Assembly: GCA_026400835.1 (NCBI GenBank)
Contig: JAPLOA010000079.1
Location: forward strand, 62,001 to 126,000
Direction: 5' to 3'
DNA: 64,000 nt
Source of the DNA: Planctomycetales bacterium
GTDB taxonomy: Bacteria > Planctomycetota > Planctomycetia > Planctomycetales > Planctomycetaceae
A program made the translations under genes and the position numbers. Under the pieces are notes generated by a model. The model saw only the letters and a program-made list of their open reading frames with translations. It had not been told where the DNA came from and searched no databases. The stretch's first letter is position 1. Each line of letters starts with the position of its first letter. Below are positions 19,716 to 28,767 of this stretch, one piece after another.

Positions 19716-20924
19716 ATGACCGACATTCATGATTTGACACGACGATTGCAGCGTGCTTCTGATTCAAAAATCGTACTCTATGTGGCTGATGGTCTCGGTG
19801 GCCTGCCGCTGCAGCCGGGTGGAAAAACAGAACTGGAAACTGCCAATACACCCAATCTGGATGCGTTAGCGCAACGAGGTGTTTTGGGGATGAGTATTCC
19901 TGTCCTTCCGGGAATCGCCCCGGGAAGCGGGCCGGGCCATTTGGGATTGTTCGGGTATGACCCCCTGAAGTACGACATTGGCCGAGGAGTTCTTGAGGCA
20001 TTGGGAATCGACTTCGCCCTGACTGATCGTGATGTCGCAGTTCGAGGCAACTTCTGTACGGTTGATGACAACGGAATCATCACAGATCGCCGAGCAGGAC
20101 GCATCTCCAGTGACATTGCAGCCAAGCTCTGCGAAAAAATCGACAAGATCACCATTCCAGGTGTCGAAGTCTTTGTGCGTCATGTGAAGGAGTATCGGCT
20201 GGTAATCGTGATTCGTGGCGATGGACTTGGAGGCAGCGTCAATGACACAGACCCTCAAAGAACCGGAGCCGCTCCACTAAAGCCACAGGGGGCTGATTCG
20301 GCTTCGCAAAAAACAGCCGAGATTCTGGCCGAGTTCATACGGCAGGCTGCAATTATCCTGAAAGATGATGCACCAGCGAATCTGCTCACGATGCGGGGGA
20401 TTGCGAAGATGCCTCCGATACCAAAATTTCAGGAAGTCTACGGAACTCGAGCAGCTGCGATTGCGGTGTATCCGATGTACCGTGGCCTCGCACGCCTTGT
20501 CGATATGGAAATCCTGGATGCAGGACACACGCTCGACGATCAGATGAAGTGCCTGGAAGAGAACTGGTCGAAATACGACTTCTTCTTCATTCATTTCAAA
20601 TACACGGACAGCACTGGTGAAGACGGAAATTTCGACGCGAAGGTAAAACGAACGGAGGAATATGATTCGGCGATTCCGCGAATCAACGCTCTCAAGCCGG
20701 ACGTCCTGATTATTTCAGGAGACCACAGTACTCCCGCAAAGATGAAGTCTCATAGTGGCCATCCGGTCCCGACTATGCTTGTTTCTGACATTTGCCGCTT
20801 CGACGGATCAAAGCAGTTCGGTGAGTCGGCCTGCCGAGTCGGCGAACTGGGAATGTTCGAAGCCAGGTATTTGATGCTTCAGGCTCTATCCCATGCAGGG
20901 CGCCTTGAGAAGTACGGCGCTTGA
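19716..20924 (+). CDS. apgM: 2,3-bisphosphoglycerate-independent phosphoglycerate mutase, archaeal type
   Basis: Interconverts 3- and 2-phosphoglycerate in glycolysis and gluconeogenesis without a bisphosphoglycerate cofactor. The 402-residue protein is of the alkaline-phosphatase superfamily ApgM type rather than the longer bacterial GpmI: it opens with LYVADGLGGLP (metal-binding Asp), then ETANTPNLDALAQRG, PGIAPGSGPGHLGLFGYDP, RGNFCTVDDNG with the DRRAGRI element, and near the C terminus ISGDHSTPAKMKSHSGHPVP with metal-binding Asp and His. The ATG at 19716 starts the conserved frame. No glycolytic neighbour is present. Confidence 0.93.
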   Translation: MTDIHDLTRRLQRASDSKIVLYVADGLGGLPLQPGGKTELETANTPNLDALAQRGVLGMSIPVLPGIAPGSGPGHLGLFGYDPLKYDIGRGVLEALGIDFALTDRDVAVRGNFCTVDDNGIITDRRAGRISSDIAAKLCEKIDKITIPGVEVFVRHVKEYRLVIVIRGDGLGGSVNDTDPQRTGAAPLKPQGADSASQKTAEILAEFIRQAAIILKDDAPANLLTMRGIAKMPPIPKFQEVYGTRAAAIAVYPMYRGLARLVDMEILDAGHTLDDQMKCLEENWSKYDFFFIHFKYTDSTGEDGNFDAKVKRTEEYDSAIPRINALKPDVLIISGDHSTPAKMKSHSGHPVPTMLVSDICRFDGSKQFGESACRVGELGMFEARYLMLQALSHAGRLEKYGA

Positions 20925-21235
20925 TCGATGCTCAATGGAATGGTGCGTTCCCGTGTTAAAAACCGCGAACGCACTTCTTCGAAGACGGCTGCCCCGTTCG
21001 CAGCAATTGCCGTTCATATCCACCGCCATTCACATCTATCGCATCGACCAGCCGTCAAATCAAGTGGACTACTCAATGGCCATGACACAAGGATACTTGC
21101 CCGAGGCATATCCTTAGTGGCATCTCCTTAATATTCCTTAATTGGCTGTCGGATCAGAACTGTATTTTCTGTCATTGAAAACGCTCTCCCCTGCTCTGCC
21201 ACCCGACTTCCATCTGTTTGATTGTGTAGAGAACG
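20925..21235. other. Intergenic region between apgM and acpS
   Basis: 311 bases with no supported gene. Nothing resembling a terminator with a T-run was found; the acpS promoter should be in this stretch but no clear boxes are seen. Confidence 0.4.
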
Positions 21236-21622
21236 ATGATACTCGGCATTGGAACTGACATTGTTGAGATTGAGCGGATCCGCAGCATGATCGAGCGGCA
21301 TGGCGATCATTTCCTGCAGAGATGCTACACGTCAGTGGAAATTGAGTACGCGATGCAGCATCGAGATTCAGCCGTTCGTTTTGCCGGGCGCTGGGCTGCA
21401 AAAGAAGCCGTCGTGAAGGTACTCGGCACTGGATTCGTCCAAGGGATCACTTTTCACGATGTGGAGATCATCGCACTCCATACCGGGCAACCAACAGTAA
21501 AACTTAGCGGCGAGGCTTCGCGGATAGCGAGCGAACGAAAGATCGCCGAGATCCTGATCACCATTTCACATGCTCGCGAATACGCAACCGCAACCGCGAT
21601 CGGTCTCAGCGCAAATCAATGA
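21236..21622 (+). CDS. acpS: Holo-[acyl-carrier-protein] synthase
   Basis: Transfers the 4'-phosphopantetheine group from coenzyme A to the serine of apo-ACP, activating it for fatty acid synthesis. The 128-residue length is standard. The opening GIGTDIVEIERI holds the magnesium-binding Asp (D8) and the second signature FAGRWAAKEAVVKVLGTGF holds the Glu (E57). The last seven bases overlap the end of the convergent gene on the minus strand. Confidence 0.96.
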   Translation: MILGIGTDIVEIERIRSMIERHGDHFLQRCYTSVEIEYAMQHRDSAVRFAGRWAAKEAVVKVLGTGFVQGITFHDVEIIALHTGQPTVKLSGEASRIASERKIAEILITISHAREYATATAIGLSANQ

Positions 21623-21885
21623 CCAGCTTTATCCGCTGCATGGTCTGCCGCTTCGCCCTGCTCCGCACCTGACCCGTAGGCGTTGTCAGCGATGATCGAT
21701 GAATGAGTCCACCATCCGGCAATTGCCATCGCAAAGATGGTGTACAGGAATAGTGCGGACAGCATCTTTCCAATCGCGCCGCCAGCCGTCACATCATCCG
21801 CAGAAAACTGCTCGACTTCCACTGCAGAAAACAGTGGAGCGTCCTGTGAGGCAGAAGCAGCGTCGTGGGAAGCATGGTCTGACAT
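21616..21885 (-). CDS. Small single-pass membrane protein
   Basis: 89 residues from the ATG at 21885 (MSDHASHDAAS). A hydrophilic N-terminal part with SAVEVEQFSADDVTAGG precedes one predicted membrane helix (MLSALFLYTIFAMAIAGWW), and an acidic/His-containing tail follows. The N-terminal hydrophilic, single-helix layout could fit a small accessory subunit of a membrane complex, but no family is recognised and no partner gene is adjacent. It is convergent to acpS with a seven-base overlap at the stop codons. Confidence 0.6.
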   Translation of the reverse strand: MSDHASHDAASASQDAPLFSAVEVEQFSADDVTAGGAIGKMLSALFLYTIFAMAIAGWWTHSSIIADNAYGSGAEQGEAADHAADKAGH

Positions 21886-22153
21886 GGATCGAGTTCTCTC
21901 GGTAACAAAAACAGATAAATTCGGGTGACTGCCAAGGACATCGGCTCCGAAAAGCATAGCACGCAGCAGAAATGTTGCGAATCCGGGCTGGATTACTCAA
22001 CTTCAGTTTTCAGGAATTGGAATCAACTTGATCGTTGCTCAGGGGCTGGCGGCGAAGGCTTAAGCCTTTTCCAAAATTTCCGCTTGGCTAAGCCCGGTTC
22101 ATAGCATTGATGAGTCCTGAATACTCCACCGGTTGGCTTTCTCACAGAAGATG

Positions 22154-22987
22154 TCAAAGTCCCAGCAGTTCCCCAAGAATGTTGCTGGAAGGATGCGGGT
22201 GCCCCTTGTATTGACGGAACCCTTCCCCGAATTTCGCACCAATTTCGTGCCCTCGTTGACTACTCCAGCGTTTGCAGGCGTCGAGGTACTCGTCCATGCC
22301 ATGCTGTCGGCGTAACCATTCGCGTTGGCTGGCATGGCATGCCAAAGCGTCGAGCTTCTCCGGGAATTCGTCACTGACGTCGATTACAAAGTCCGTAGGA
22401 ATTCTATTGCCAAAGTGATCAATTCCTTCGATCGGATCAACGTAATAGAGCCAGGGGATCTTTTTGGTGGGAGGTGCGGGATCCCATTGGCAAGTTCGGT
22501 AATTTGGCACCGATGCACTGAAACAGGCATCGCGAACCAGGGCGCTGGTGATTTCGTGATCGTGCATATAGTCGATCGGCGGGGCTGTCAGAATAATGTC
22601 GGGGGCCGTGCGGCGAAGAAACTCGGCCATACGTCGGCGGCTGTCGTTGTCGAATACAATCGAGAGGTCGCGGAATTCCAGACAGTAACATTCAGCCTGA
22701 ATAATGGCTGCTGCCTTACGGGCCTCTTCGCGGCGTATCGCAGCGATCTCTTCACAACTATGCTCGGCGCTTCCGCAGTCACCCGGGGTCATTGTGGCAA
22801 CGGAAACTCGACACCCTAGTTTAACCAGCCTCATCAGTGTGCCAGCGCACTGGAATTCGATGTCGTCTGGGTGAGCATGGATGGCAAGCACATGTAACTG
22901 CCCGGGGTCGACCGCAACTGCCGTTTTTGAAGAAGTCACGTGGTAGTATCCTTTAAGAACATCTTTATCAGAGCTGTTGACGACCAC
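22154..22987 (-). CDS. PIG-L family deacetylase
   Basis: Zinc-dependent N-deacetylase of the PIG-L/MshB/BshB fold, which removes acetyl groups from N-acetylglucosamine-type substrates. The zinc motif AHPDD lies at residues 38-42 and the second ligand region HDHE at about 142-145, with the PPIDYMHDHEITS context usual for the family. 277 residues is normal. The assigned start is a GTG at 22987; a shorter start is possible. The substrate could be a glycoconjugate or a bacillithiol-like precursor; the context does not decide. Confidence 0.88.
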   Translation of the reverse strand: MVVNSSDKDVLKGYYHVTSSKTAVAVDPGQLHVLAIHAHPDDIEFQCAGTLMRLVKLGCRVSVATMTPGDCGSAEHSCEEIAAIRREEARKAAAIIQAECYCLEFRDLSIVFDNDSRRRMAEFLRRTAPDIILTAPPIDYMHDHEITSALVRDACFSASVPNYRTCQWDPAPPTKKIPWLYYVDPIEGIDHFGNRIPTDFVIDVSDEFPEKLDALACHASQREWLRRQHGMDEYLDACKRWSSQRGHEIGAKFGEGFRQYKGHPHPSSNILGELLGL

Positions 22988-23210
22988 AAACTGGTTTCAG
23001 GAGTGGAAACACCAGTGAGTCTCCGTGTACGAAGGCTATCGAAACATGCTGACCGATTCCACAAACAGGAACCAGAGCAACGAACATGCCACTGCATGCG
23101 GTTCCTCGCAAATTCGTATTTCCACAAAGTCGGTTTTTCGATAGAACCAAAGTCGATGCCCAAGGGGTAAATTCAAGAGATTAGGCCGACGCAGCGAAGG
23201 ATCGACGTTG

Positions 23211-24545
23211 ATGTCCATGATTCGATTTCAGCAACTTTCTGGTTCTTTGTTAATTGCCGGAGCGATTTTGGGCTGCGGCACTGGCGATCAGAGCGGTGTT
23301 TCCGAGACGCCAGCAAATGCTTCGGAGAAACGCCCTCAAGAAATCCAGACTGCTGAGGAAACTCCTTCTCCCGGTAAGTCGGTCAAGGCGATTACGGCAT
23401 CCATCGAAAGCCCCGCCAAAGCGACAGTCGGTGAAAGCAATCCCGGGAGTACAGATTCAGAAAAAACGGCCGAAAAATCGCCATTTCCTGATGACGATGC
23501 CACAAAGACTTTGAAGGAAGTTCAGCGTCTCCGAATCGCACCACTGCCTGCGGCTACCAAGGACGCCAGTGCTGCACGCCGTGAACGAAACGAGCGAATC
23601 GTTGAAATGGCAACGAAGGTGCTTCGCATGACCATGGACGAGGAAAGTCGCAAACCACAGTTCCATCAGGCGATCGGACAGCTGCTGGAAGCGAGATTCC
23701 AACTCGCGATGTTGGGTGGTAAGGCTGAAATCGATCAGCTTTACACGGATGTCCAGGCACTCAACGATCGCGATCCGAAGTCGGTCGCAGCGGCTGAGGG
23801 TGTCTACACGATCGCAAAGTTTGCTCACACCCAAGCTGGGTTACATGGTAAAGCTCAACCAGTCTGGTTCGAGACATTGTCGCGTTGGGCTCGCGAATTC
23901 GCAGACCGTTTCCCTGAGCAGACACAGCGAGCGGTCAGCCTGTTGTTCGGAGCCGCGCGGAGTTGTGAATTGCACGCTAATGCAACAGACGATGGTGAAC
24001 TGTCTAAACGGCTGATGACCGAATGTAAGCTTTGCTACACGACCCTGGCAGAAAAGTTTAGCAAGACAGAACAGGGGCAGAACGCTACTGCATCTTTGCG
24101 TCGGCTGTCTCTTGTCGGGCAGCAATTGTCACAATTCTCCGGCCCCACGGCTGATGGTGGATTTGTTTCTGCAGACGACTTTCCGGGAAAACCTACACTG
24201 ATCTACTTCTGGGAGTCAGACAGCCCGGAATTCTCTGAGGGGCTACTCCCTGTGCTCGAGAAGATTCGGTCCCAATGGCCTTCTGATCAATTGCGTATCG
24301 TTGGTGTCGCCCTGGATGAAGACGAATCGACATTGAATTCTTTCATGGAGATGAACAATGTCCCGGGTCAGCAGATCTTCTTTCCGAATGCTCAGCAAAG
24401 ATCCTGGGACAGCCCGCTGATTCGATTCTGGGGGGTTGCGCGTGCCCCATCGGTATGGCTAATCGATTCAAAGGGCAATGTGGTCAGTACAACGGCGACA
24501 GCCAAAACCACGCTTAAAGAACTGCAGTCCATGCTGAAGCCGTAA
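23211..24545 (+). CDS. Lipoprotein with TlpA/peroxiredoxin-like domain lacking the CXXC motif
   Basis: Predicted exported lipoprotein: the N terminus has a hydrophobic signal ending in GAILGC, a plausible lipobox, then a Ser/Thr/Glu/Pro-rich linker to about residue 110. The middle is helical. The last 140 residues follow the thioredoxin/TlpA fold (FPGKPTLIYFWESDSPEF, IVGVALDEDESTLNSF, FWGVARAPSVWLIDSKGNVV), with the cis-proline region in APSVWLI. The usual WCXXC redox pair is replaced by WESDSPEF, so disulfide chemistry is not expected from this domain. ATG at 23211 has AAGGA upstream. Convergent to the thioredoxin gene, which has an intact CGPC. Confidence 0.8.
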   Translation: MSMIRFQQLSGSLLIAGAILGCGTGDQSGVSETPANASEKRPQEIQTAEETPSPGKSVKAITASIESPAKATVGESNPGSTDSEKTAEKSPFPDDDATKTLKEVQRLRIAPLPAATKDASAARRERNERIVEMATKVLRMTMDEESRKPQFHQAIGQLLEARFQLAMLGGKAEIDQLYTDVQALNDRDPKSVAAAEGVYTIAKFAHTQAGLHGKAQPVWFETLSRWAREFADRFPEQTQRAVSLLFGAARSCELHANATDDGELSKRLMTECKLCYTTLAEKFSKTEQGQNATASLRRLSLVGQQLSQFSGPTADGGFVSADDFPGKPTLIYFWESDSPEFSEGLLPVLEKIRSQWPSDQLRIVGVALDEDESTLNSFMEMNNVPGQQIFFPNAQQRSWDSPLIRFWGVARAPSVWLIDSKGNVVSTTATAKTTLKELQSMLKP

Positions 24546-24571
24546 TGGCCGACGTTTCAACTTGCGACAGA

Positions 24572-25528
24572 TCATTGCCTGCGAATGTCCTCGATCTGAT
24601 GCGCCTTCAGCGCGCTGCGAATCTCGATATACTGCAATGGAGATTTCTTAAAGAGTTCACGATTCTCCTGCGACTTAAATAGATAAAGCCGCTGGTCGAA
24701 GAAGGCACCATACTGAATCCGGCCCGCAATGGCCTTGCCCTCTTTTGTAAGAACAATAGGATCACAGCCCAAGTCTTGTGGAGCGTACTTAACGGGGTTC
24801 TTTTGAAACTCGTCGCGATCAGATTCTGACGCAAATCGATAGCGAATATCGCGATAGTCGGCGACGATCGAATCCAGGCCGGGCGTCCATTCTCGCGCAT
24901 CGTGGAGTCGGACCGGACAATACCCATCCAGTCCCATTATGAGCAACTCGCTCGTTGGTTCAGGATTCTCAGGCTCTGGCTTCACTGTCTTTTCGGAATC
25001 GCCTGCGACAGGTGGCTGAGGGGATGCAGTTTGCGATGACGAATCCTTCGGATTCGGAACGGGCTCGTCATTGCTCTTTTGCTTCTCTTCTTCGCCTCGA
25101 GGCTTAACCTTGACCTTGGTTTTGCCGCGTTCTGCCGTGTCCCTCAAAAGAGAAACGTACGCTGCCCGACTCATGTAGCCAATGTTCAACGTTTCTATCG
25201 TCCCGTCGGCGAACACGACAACGTCACGCGGCACCGTTGACGCTTCAAACCTTGCGGCCAGATCCGGCTCTTTAGTTACGTCAATTTCTAAGGAAGCTAA
25301 TCCGGAGGACAAAGCTTTCTGAACATCAGCGTGCTGGAAAACATCTCGGTCCATCCGCTGGCAAGGCCCACAGTACCAAGCCTGAAAATGCAGAAAAATC
25401 GGTAGTCCATCTCTCTCAGCCGCAGTGGATGCTTCGGCATAGTCGGACTTCCACCCTCCGTGCTGGGCGTGACATGACGCCGCCGAAGAGATGATCATGA
25501 TTCCGCAGGTAAGAAACCAAAAACGCAT
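24572..25528 (-). CDS. Secreted thioredoxin-like protein with YHS-like C-terminal repeats
   Basis: 318 residues. Signal peptide (about 1-21), then a thioredoxin-like domain with WYCGPCQRMD, the redox motif CGPC at 53-56, and a conserved STVPRDVVVF cis-proline segment. A Lys/Glu/Pro/Ser-rich linker (about 145-185) leads to a C-terminal part with LDGYCPV and two SEXXREXFXXXPXXY-like segments (SESDRDEFQKNPVKYAP and SQENRELFKKSPLQY), which fit YHS-type metal-binding domains. Likely periplasmic; it may couple thiol chemistry to metal handling, an inference. Stops 26 bases from the convergent lipoprotein gene. Confidence 0.83.
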   Translation of the reverse strand: MRFWFLTCGIMIISSAASCHAQHGGWKSDYAEASTAAERDGLPIFLHFQAWYCGPCQRMDRDVFQHADVQKALSSGLASLEIDVTKEPDLAARFEASTVPRDVVVFADGTIETLNIGYMSRAAYVSLLRDTAERGKTKVKVKPRGEEEKQKSNDEPVPNPKDSSSQTASPQPPVAGDSEKTVKPEPENPEPTSELLIMGLDGYCPVRLHDAREWTPGLDSIVADYRDIRYRFASESDRDEFQKNPVKYAPQDLGCDPIVLTKEGKAIAGRIQYGAFFDQRLYLFKSQENRELFKKSPLQYIEIRSALKAHQIEDIRRQ

Positions 25529-25890
25529 GTGAATTCGCTCCGAAGAAAACCGGCGACTCAGAAGTTGAGCTGCTTCCGAACAGTGAATGTGCTGGAGGCC
25601 GATTTACGCACCTGCATTCGGCTATCGGCAAGAACAGCGACGTGGTCAGCAGTGCTCGGTAATGATTTGCCGGAATCCGTTGTGATGTCGCATAAATTGT
25701 GATTTCAGGGACTGCTCAGTTACGGTGGGATTAAACGAATCTAGCGGTCAGGCAAAAGTTGTTTCGCTCAGGCTGTGACCATCCATCCCATCCATTGTTC
25801 AGACTACCCTGCACTGCCTTGCCGTCTTTTGATTCATGGCGTTGAATCCGAATTCCGCACAATCGGCATGACCAGCAGTATTCATTGAAT
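25529..25890. other. Intergenic region between divergent genes
   Basis: About 360 bases between the thioredoxin gene (-) and the HDOD-GGDEF gene (+). Promoters of both should be here, but I cannot point to clear boxes; no gene or RNA is supported. Confidence 0.4.
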
Positions 25891-27615
25891 ATGGGCAAAT
25901 GGGGTAAATCGATCCGCAAGTTGCTGGGCATTTACCCGATAGCGATGCTGCAAAAATGCAACCGGCCTCATTCCTGTGCCAGGCTGATAGTGTGTCGAGG
26001 TAGTTCCCTGTCGATTATTCCTCCGGAGCAGATCGTGCCTTATTCCCTTGAATCCATTCTCGCATCAGAGCGAATTCCCAGCCTTCCGGAAGTAGCGGCC
26101 CGAATTGTGGAGATCGCTCGCGACCCAGATCCAAACTATGACCAACTGATTGAAACAATCCGTACCGACCCCGCGATCGCAGGACGTATTCTGAAGACTG
26201 CCAACTCTGCGTTGCTTGGCATGAGAACTCGGGCAAATTCCATTGAACAGGCAGTGCCTCGACTTGGGACCACGATGGTTCGCACCCTTGTACTGGGATT
26301 TTGCCTGGCCGAATACCAGAACCGTAAGTCATTCAACTTACGTCGCAGTTATCAGATGGTGTGGCGCGAATCCTTAACTCAGGCCGCTGTTGCCGAAGCT
26401 CTGGGGGAGCGGCAGGGAGGTAAGGTGGATCCCGCAAACTGGTTCCTGGCCGGGCTGCTTCAGGACATTGGCCGACTTGCGTTACTGCATACCTGCGGCG
26501 AAGCCTATGTGGAAAACGTGCTGGAGCCGGAGGACGAACGTACTCAGCGCCAACGGGAGCAGGAATGGCTGGGATTTACTCACGTGGAAGTAAGCCAGGG
26601 CTTGTGTCGAAAATGGAATCTGGAGAGTGAATTCATCGATGCAATCGGCGTTCATCATGCATTGGCTCACAGAGTGGTGCCACTCAAATTCGTATCCAGC
26701 ACCTCCTTGCCCGCAGCCTTGATCACGGCAACGCATGTCTCTGAATACCTCGAAGAGGTCAGCCACAATCTCAGTTGCAGCAGAGAACATATCGAACGAC
26801 TCCTGATACAGGTCTTTGCATTGCGTCCCAATGATGTTTTCCGCGTCCTTGCCGATATCGATTCACGAGTCGGAGAGCTGAGTGCAACATTCGGAATTGA
26901 TGTCGGTAGACCTCCGGCCCTGGAATCCATTCTGGCAGAAGCGCAGGAATTACTGGGACAGATTGCGCTGGCTGGCCAACTGCGACTTGTGAATGCAAAT
27001 CCTGGGATCGAACGCCTCGAGAGAATTCGACTCGAAACGGCAGAGTCACTGCATGTGAGAGAGGCCGCATGGAAGGATAACCTGACTGGCGCCTTCAATC
27101 GCGGCTGGCTTGAACCTGCATTGAGTTCCGTTATCGATCAGGCTCATCAGCACCAGGTTCCCATTGGGCTGCTGTTGATTGATCTTGATAACTTTCGAGG
27201 GCTCAATCAGGAAGCGGGCCCACAGTTCTGCGATATGCTGCTGCAGAAGGTGACAGTAATCCTGCGTGAGTGTGTTCGACTTTCTGACTCTGTCGTCCGA
27301 TACGGTGGCGATGAGTTTGTCATCATTCTCAAGGACGTGAATTCGGATATGCTCACAATGGTCTGTGATCAAATTCGCAGCCGAATCCGGTCAGAACTTT
27401 CGACAAAAGATCCGTTGAGACAAATTACGTGCAGTATTGGAGTAGCGTACTACGCGCCGCAGAATGGAATTGCAGTGCGGGCAGATTCATTGATACGCGA
27501 GACTGATAAATCTGTCTCCGCAGCACGGCGGAAAGGTGGAGATCAGGCCGTCATGACATTCCTTGAAGGCGGAAAATGGACGACGCAGGTCCTTGAGGCC
27601 GCAATTGCCAAATAG
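25891..27615 (+). CDS. HDOD domain / GGDEF diguanylate cyclase fusion
   Basis: Signal-transduction protein of 574 residues from the ATG at 25891. An HDOD domain occupies roughly residues 45-260 (SILASERIPSLPEVAARIVE, DPAIAGRILKTANSALLG, WFLAGLLQDIGRLALL), followed by a helical linker and a C-terminal GGDEF domain (about 385-565). The active-site GGDEF at 472-476 is intact, and an RXXD product-inhibition site (RLSD, 463-466) lies exactly five residues before it, so an active, feedback-inhibited c-di-GMP synthase is expected. No membrane segment is seen. The HDOD part may sense or scaffold; its ligand is unknown. Confidence 0.92.
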   Translation: MGKWGKSIRKLLGIYPIAMLQKCNRPHSCARLIVCRGSSLSIIPPEQIVPYSLESILASERIPSLPEVAARIVEIARDPDPNYDQLIETIRTDPAIAGRILKTANSALLGMRTRANSIEQAVPRLGTTMVRTLVLGFCLAEYQNRKSFNLRRSYQMVWRESLTQAAVAEALGERQGGKVDPANWFLAGLLQDIGRLALLHTCGEAYVENVLEPEDERTQRQREQEWLGFTHVEVSQGLCRKWNLESEFIDAIGVHHALAHRVVPLKFVSSTSLPAALITATHVSEYLEEVSHNLSCSREHIERLLIQVFALRPNDVFRVLADIDSRVGELSATFGIDVGRPPALESILAEAQELLGQIALAGQLRLVNANPGIERLERIRLETAESLHVREAAWKDNLTGAFNRGWLEPALSSVIDQAHQHQVPIGLLLIDLDNFRGLNQEAGPQFCDMLLQKVTVILRECVRLSDSVVRYGGDEFVIILKDVNSDMLTMVCDQIRSRIRSELSTKDPLRQITCSIGVAYYAPQNGIAVRADSLIRETDKSVSAARRKGGDQAVMTFLEGGKWTTQVLEAAIAK

Positions 27616-27654
27616 TTTTTCAATGGTTTAAGACCTGACGACATCGAACCACGC

Positions 27655-28764
27655 CTAACGTTCTTTTTTTGAACGCCCGGATGGAATAGGTATCAATTCG
27701 GGCGTTCTTTTCTGTCCACTGCCGATCTCAGCATCTGCTGGAGGCCCCTCGGCACCTTCCCCAAACAAAGCCAGATTCCAGTCGATGGTCAGCAAGAGAT
27801 CAAAGCCAGGATTCTGTTCTTTAACCTGACAGGAACAAGCACCGCATAAAAACTCAGTCAGATCGTGGATCAAATCTGCGTTTAATTGTTCTCCGGGGAT
27901 CACTTCAAGAACGCGTCCCCGCCCGAACACAGGAACGATCAGCGGACTCCCTTCCCGAAAAGCGTCTATTTTGAGCCCGGAAATCTGTCGGACCAGATAC
28001 TGTTCTTCTGGGTCATTCGGGTTGATTTCAAGCACGGAAAACTGAAGTAGCAGAGGAACCTCTGAATAGAGTTCTGAGCCTGGCAGTCCGATGCCCTCCG
28101 GTAACTCAATGCGTCTTGGTAGTTCTTTGCACTGAGTATTCAGGAGTTCTCTGACTTTCGCATTTCGCTGCTCATCTGATGATCGAAGCATGAGCCAGAC
28201 GATCGAGTCTCCTTCCTGAAGACGTCGCAGGAGTTGGCTTCTGGCCGGAGAACGCAAAAGATTAGAAGATCTGAGCTCCTGAAGAGATCCATACCAATGA
28301 TTGATGGTCTGCCCCTTCCCTTTCAGTGACCGGGCCACAGCTGCCGGTGGCAGCAGATCCGTTTTTTGCTTCGTCGTAATCCATAGGTCTCGAAGCTCCG
28401 GATCATTTGTTTGATTAATGTCGACGCGAAGCACGTTAAGATTCGCGGCACCGCTCTTCAATATGGACTCCTGTTCGAGCTCTTTAATCATCATTTCATC
28501 GTCAGATGAAAGCGGTTGTTCGAAGAAGACAACAAGCTCGCAGACGTCGGACTTCCATCTCTCAAGTGCAAATCGAAATACGGGAATGTTACAGGCCGCC
28601 ACAATCGATGTACTGGCGAGAACGATTAAAGCCGCGATTCCTGACTTCCACAGCGTTCTTCCAGAAAAAAATCGACACCAGCGTTTTTGCACACTGTCTT
28701 TAGCAGACGGAGTCGCGGATTGGCCAGACAAACTGTTCGATGGACTCATGGTGTTCGTAATCAT
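27655..28764 (-). CDS. Planctomycete-type conserved lipoprotein, unknown function
   Basis: 369 residues. A membrane/signal segment (about 42-58) ends in VAACN, a lipobox-like cysteine, directly followed by IPVFRFALERW, a segment I associate with an uncharacterised planctomycete lipoprotein family (recollection, not searched). The rest is soluble; one cysteine cluster (CGACSC) lies near 325. Several acidic/aliphatic beta-alpha patterns (LNVLRVDINQTNDPELRDLW) could fit a thioredoxin-like fold, but no redox motif supports that. It is the last gene of a three-gene unit, with only three bases after the EamA transporter stop. Confidence 0.7.
   Translation of the reverse strand: MITNTMSPSNSLSGQSATPSAKDSVQKRWCRFFSGRTLWKSGIAALIVLASTSIVAACNIPVFRFALERWKSDVCELVVFFEQPLSSDDEMMIKELEQESILKSGAANLNVLRVDINQTNDPELRDLWITTKQKTDLLPPAAVARSLKGKGQTINHWYGSLQELRSSNLLRSPARSQLLRRLQEGDSIVWLMLRSSDEQRNAKVRELLNTQCKELPRRIELPEGIGLPGSELYSEVPLLLQFSVLEINPNDPEEQYLVRQISGLKIDAFREGSPLIVPVFGRGRVLEVIPGEQLNADLIHDLTEFLCGACSCQVKEQNPGFDLLLTIDWNLALFGEGAEGPPADAEIGSGQKRTPELIPIPSGRSKKER
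27671..27711 (+). terminator. Probable terminator for the HDOD-GGDEF gene
   Basis: A nine-base perfect stem (27671-27679 with 27699-27707, GAACGCCCG paired with CGGGCGTTC) is followed on the plus strand by TTTTC. It sits 55 bases after the HDOD-GGDEF stop, inside the 3' end of the convergent lipoprotein gene. The loop is long (19 bases), so efficiency is uncertain. Confidence 0.5.
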
Positions 28765-28767
28765 CTC

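Noticed and set aside
22055-22068. AAGGCTTAAGCCTT palindrome downstream of the PIG-L gene
   Set aside because: Fourteen bases without loop space and only a two-base T-run; too weak as terminator.
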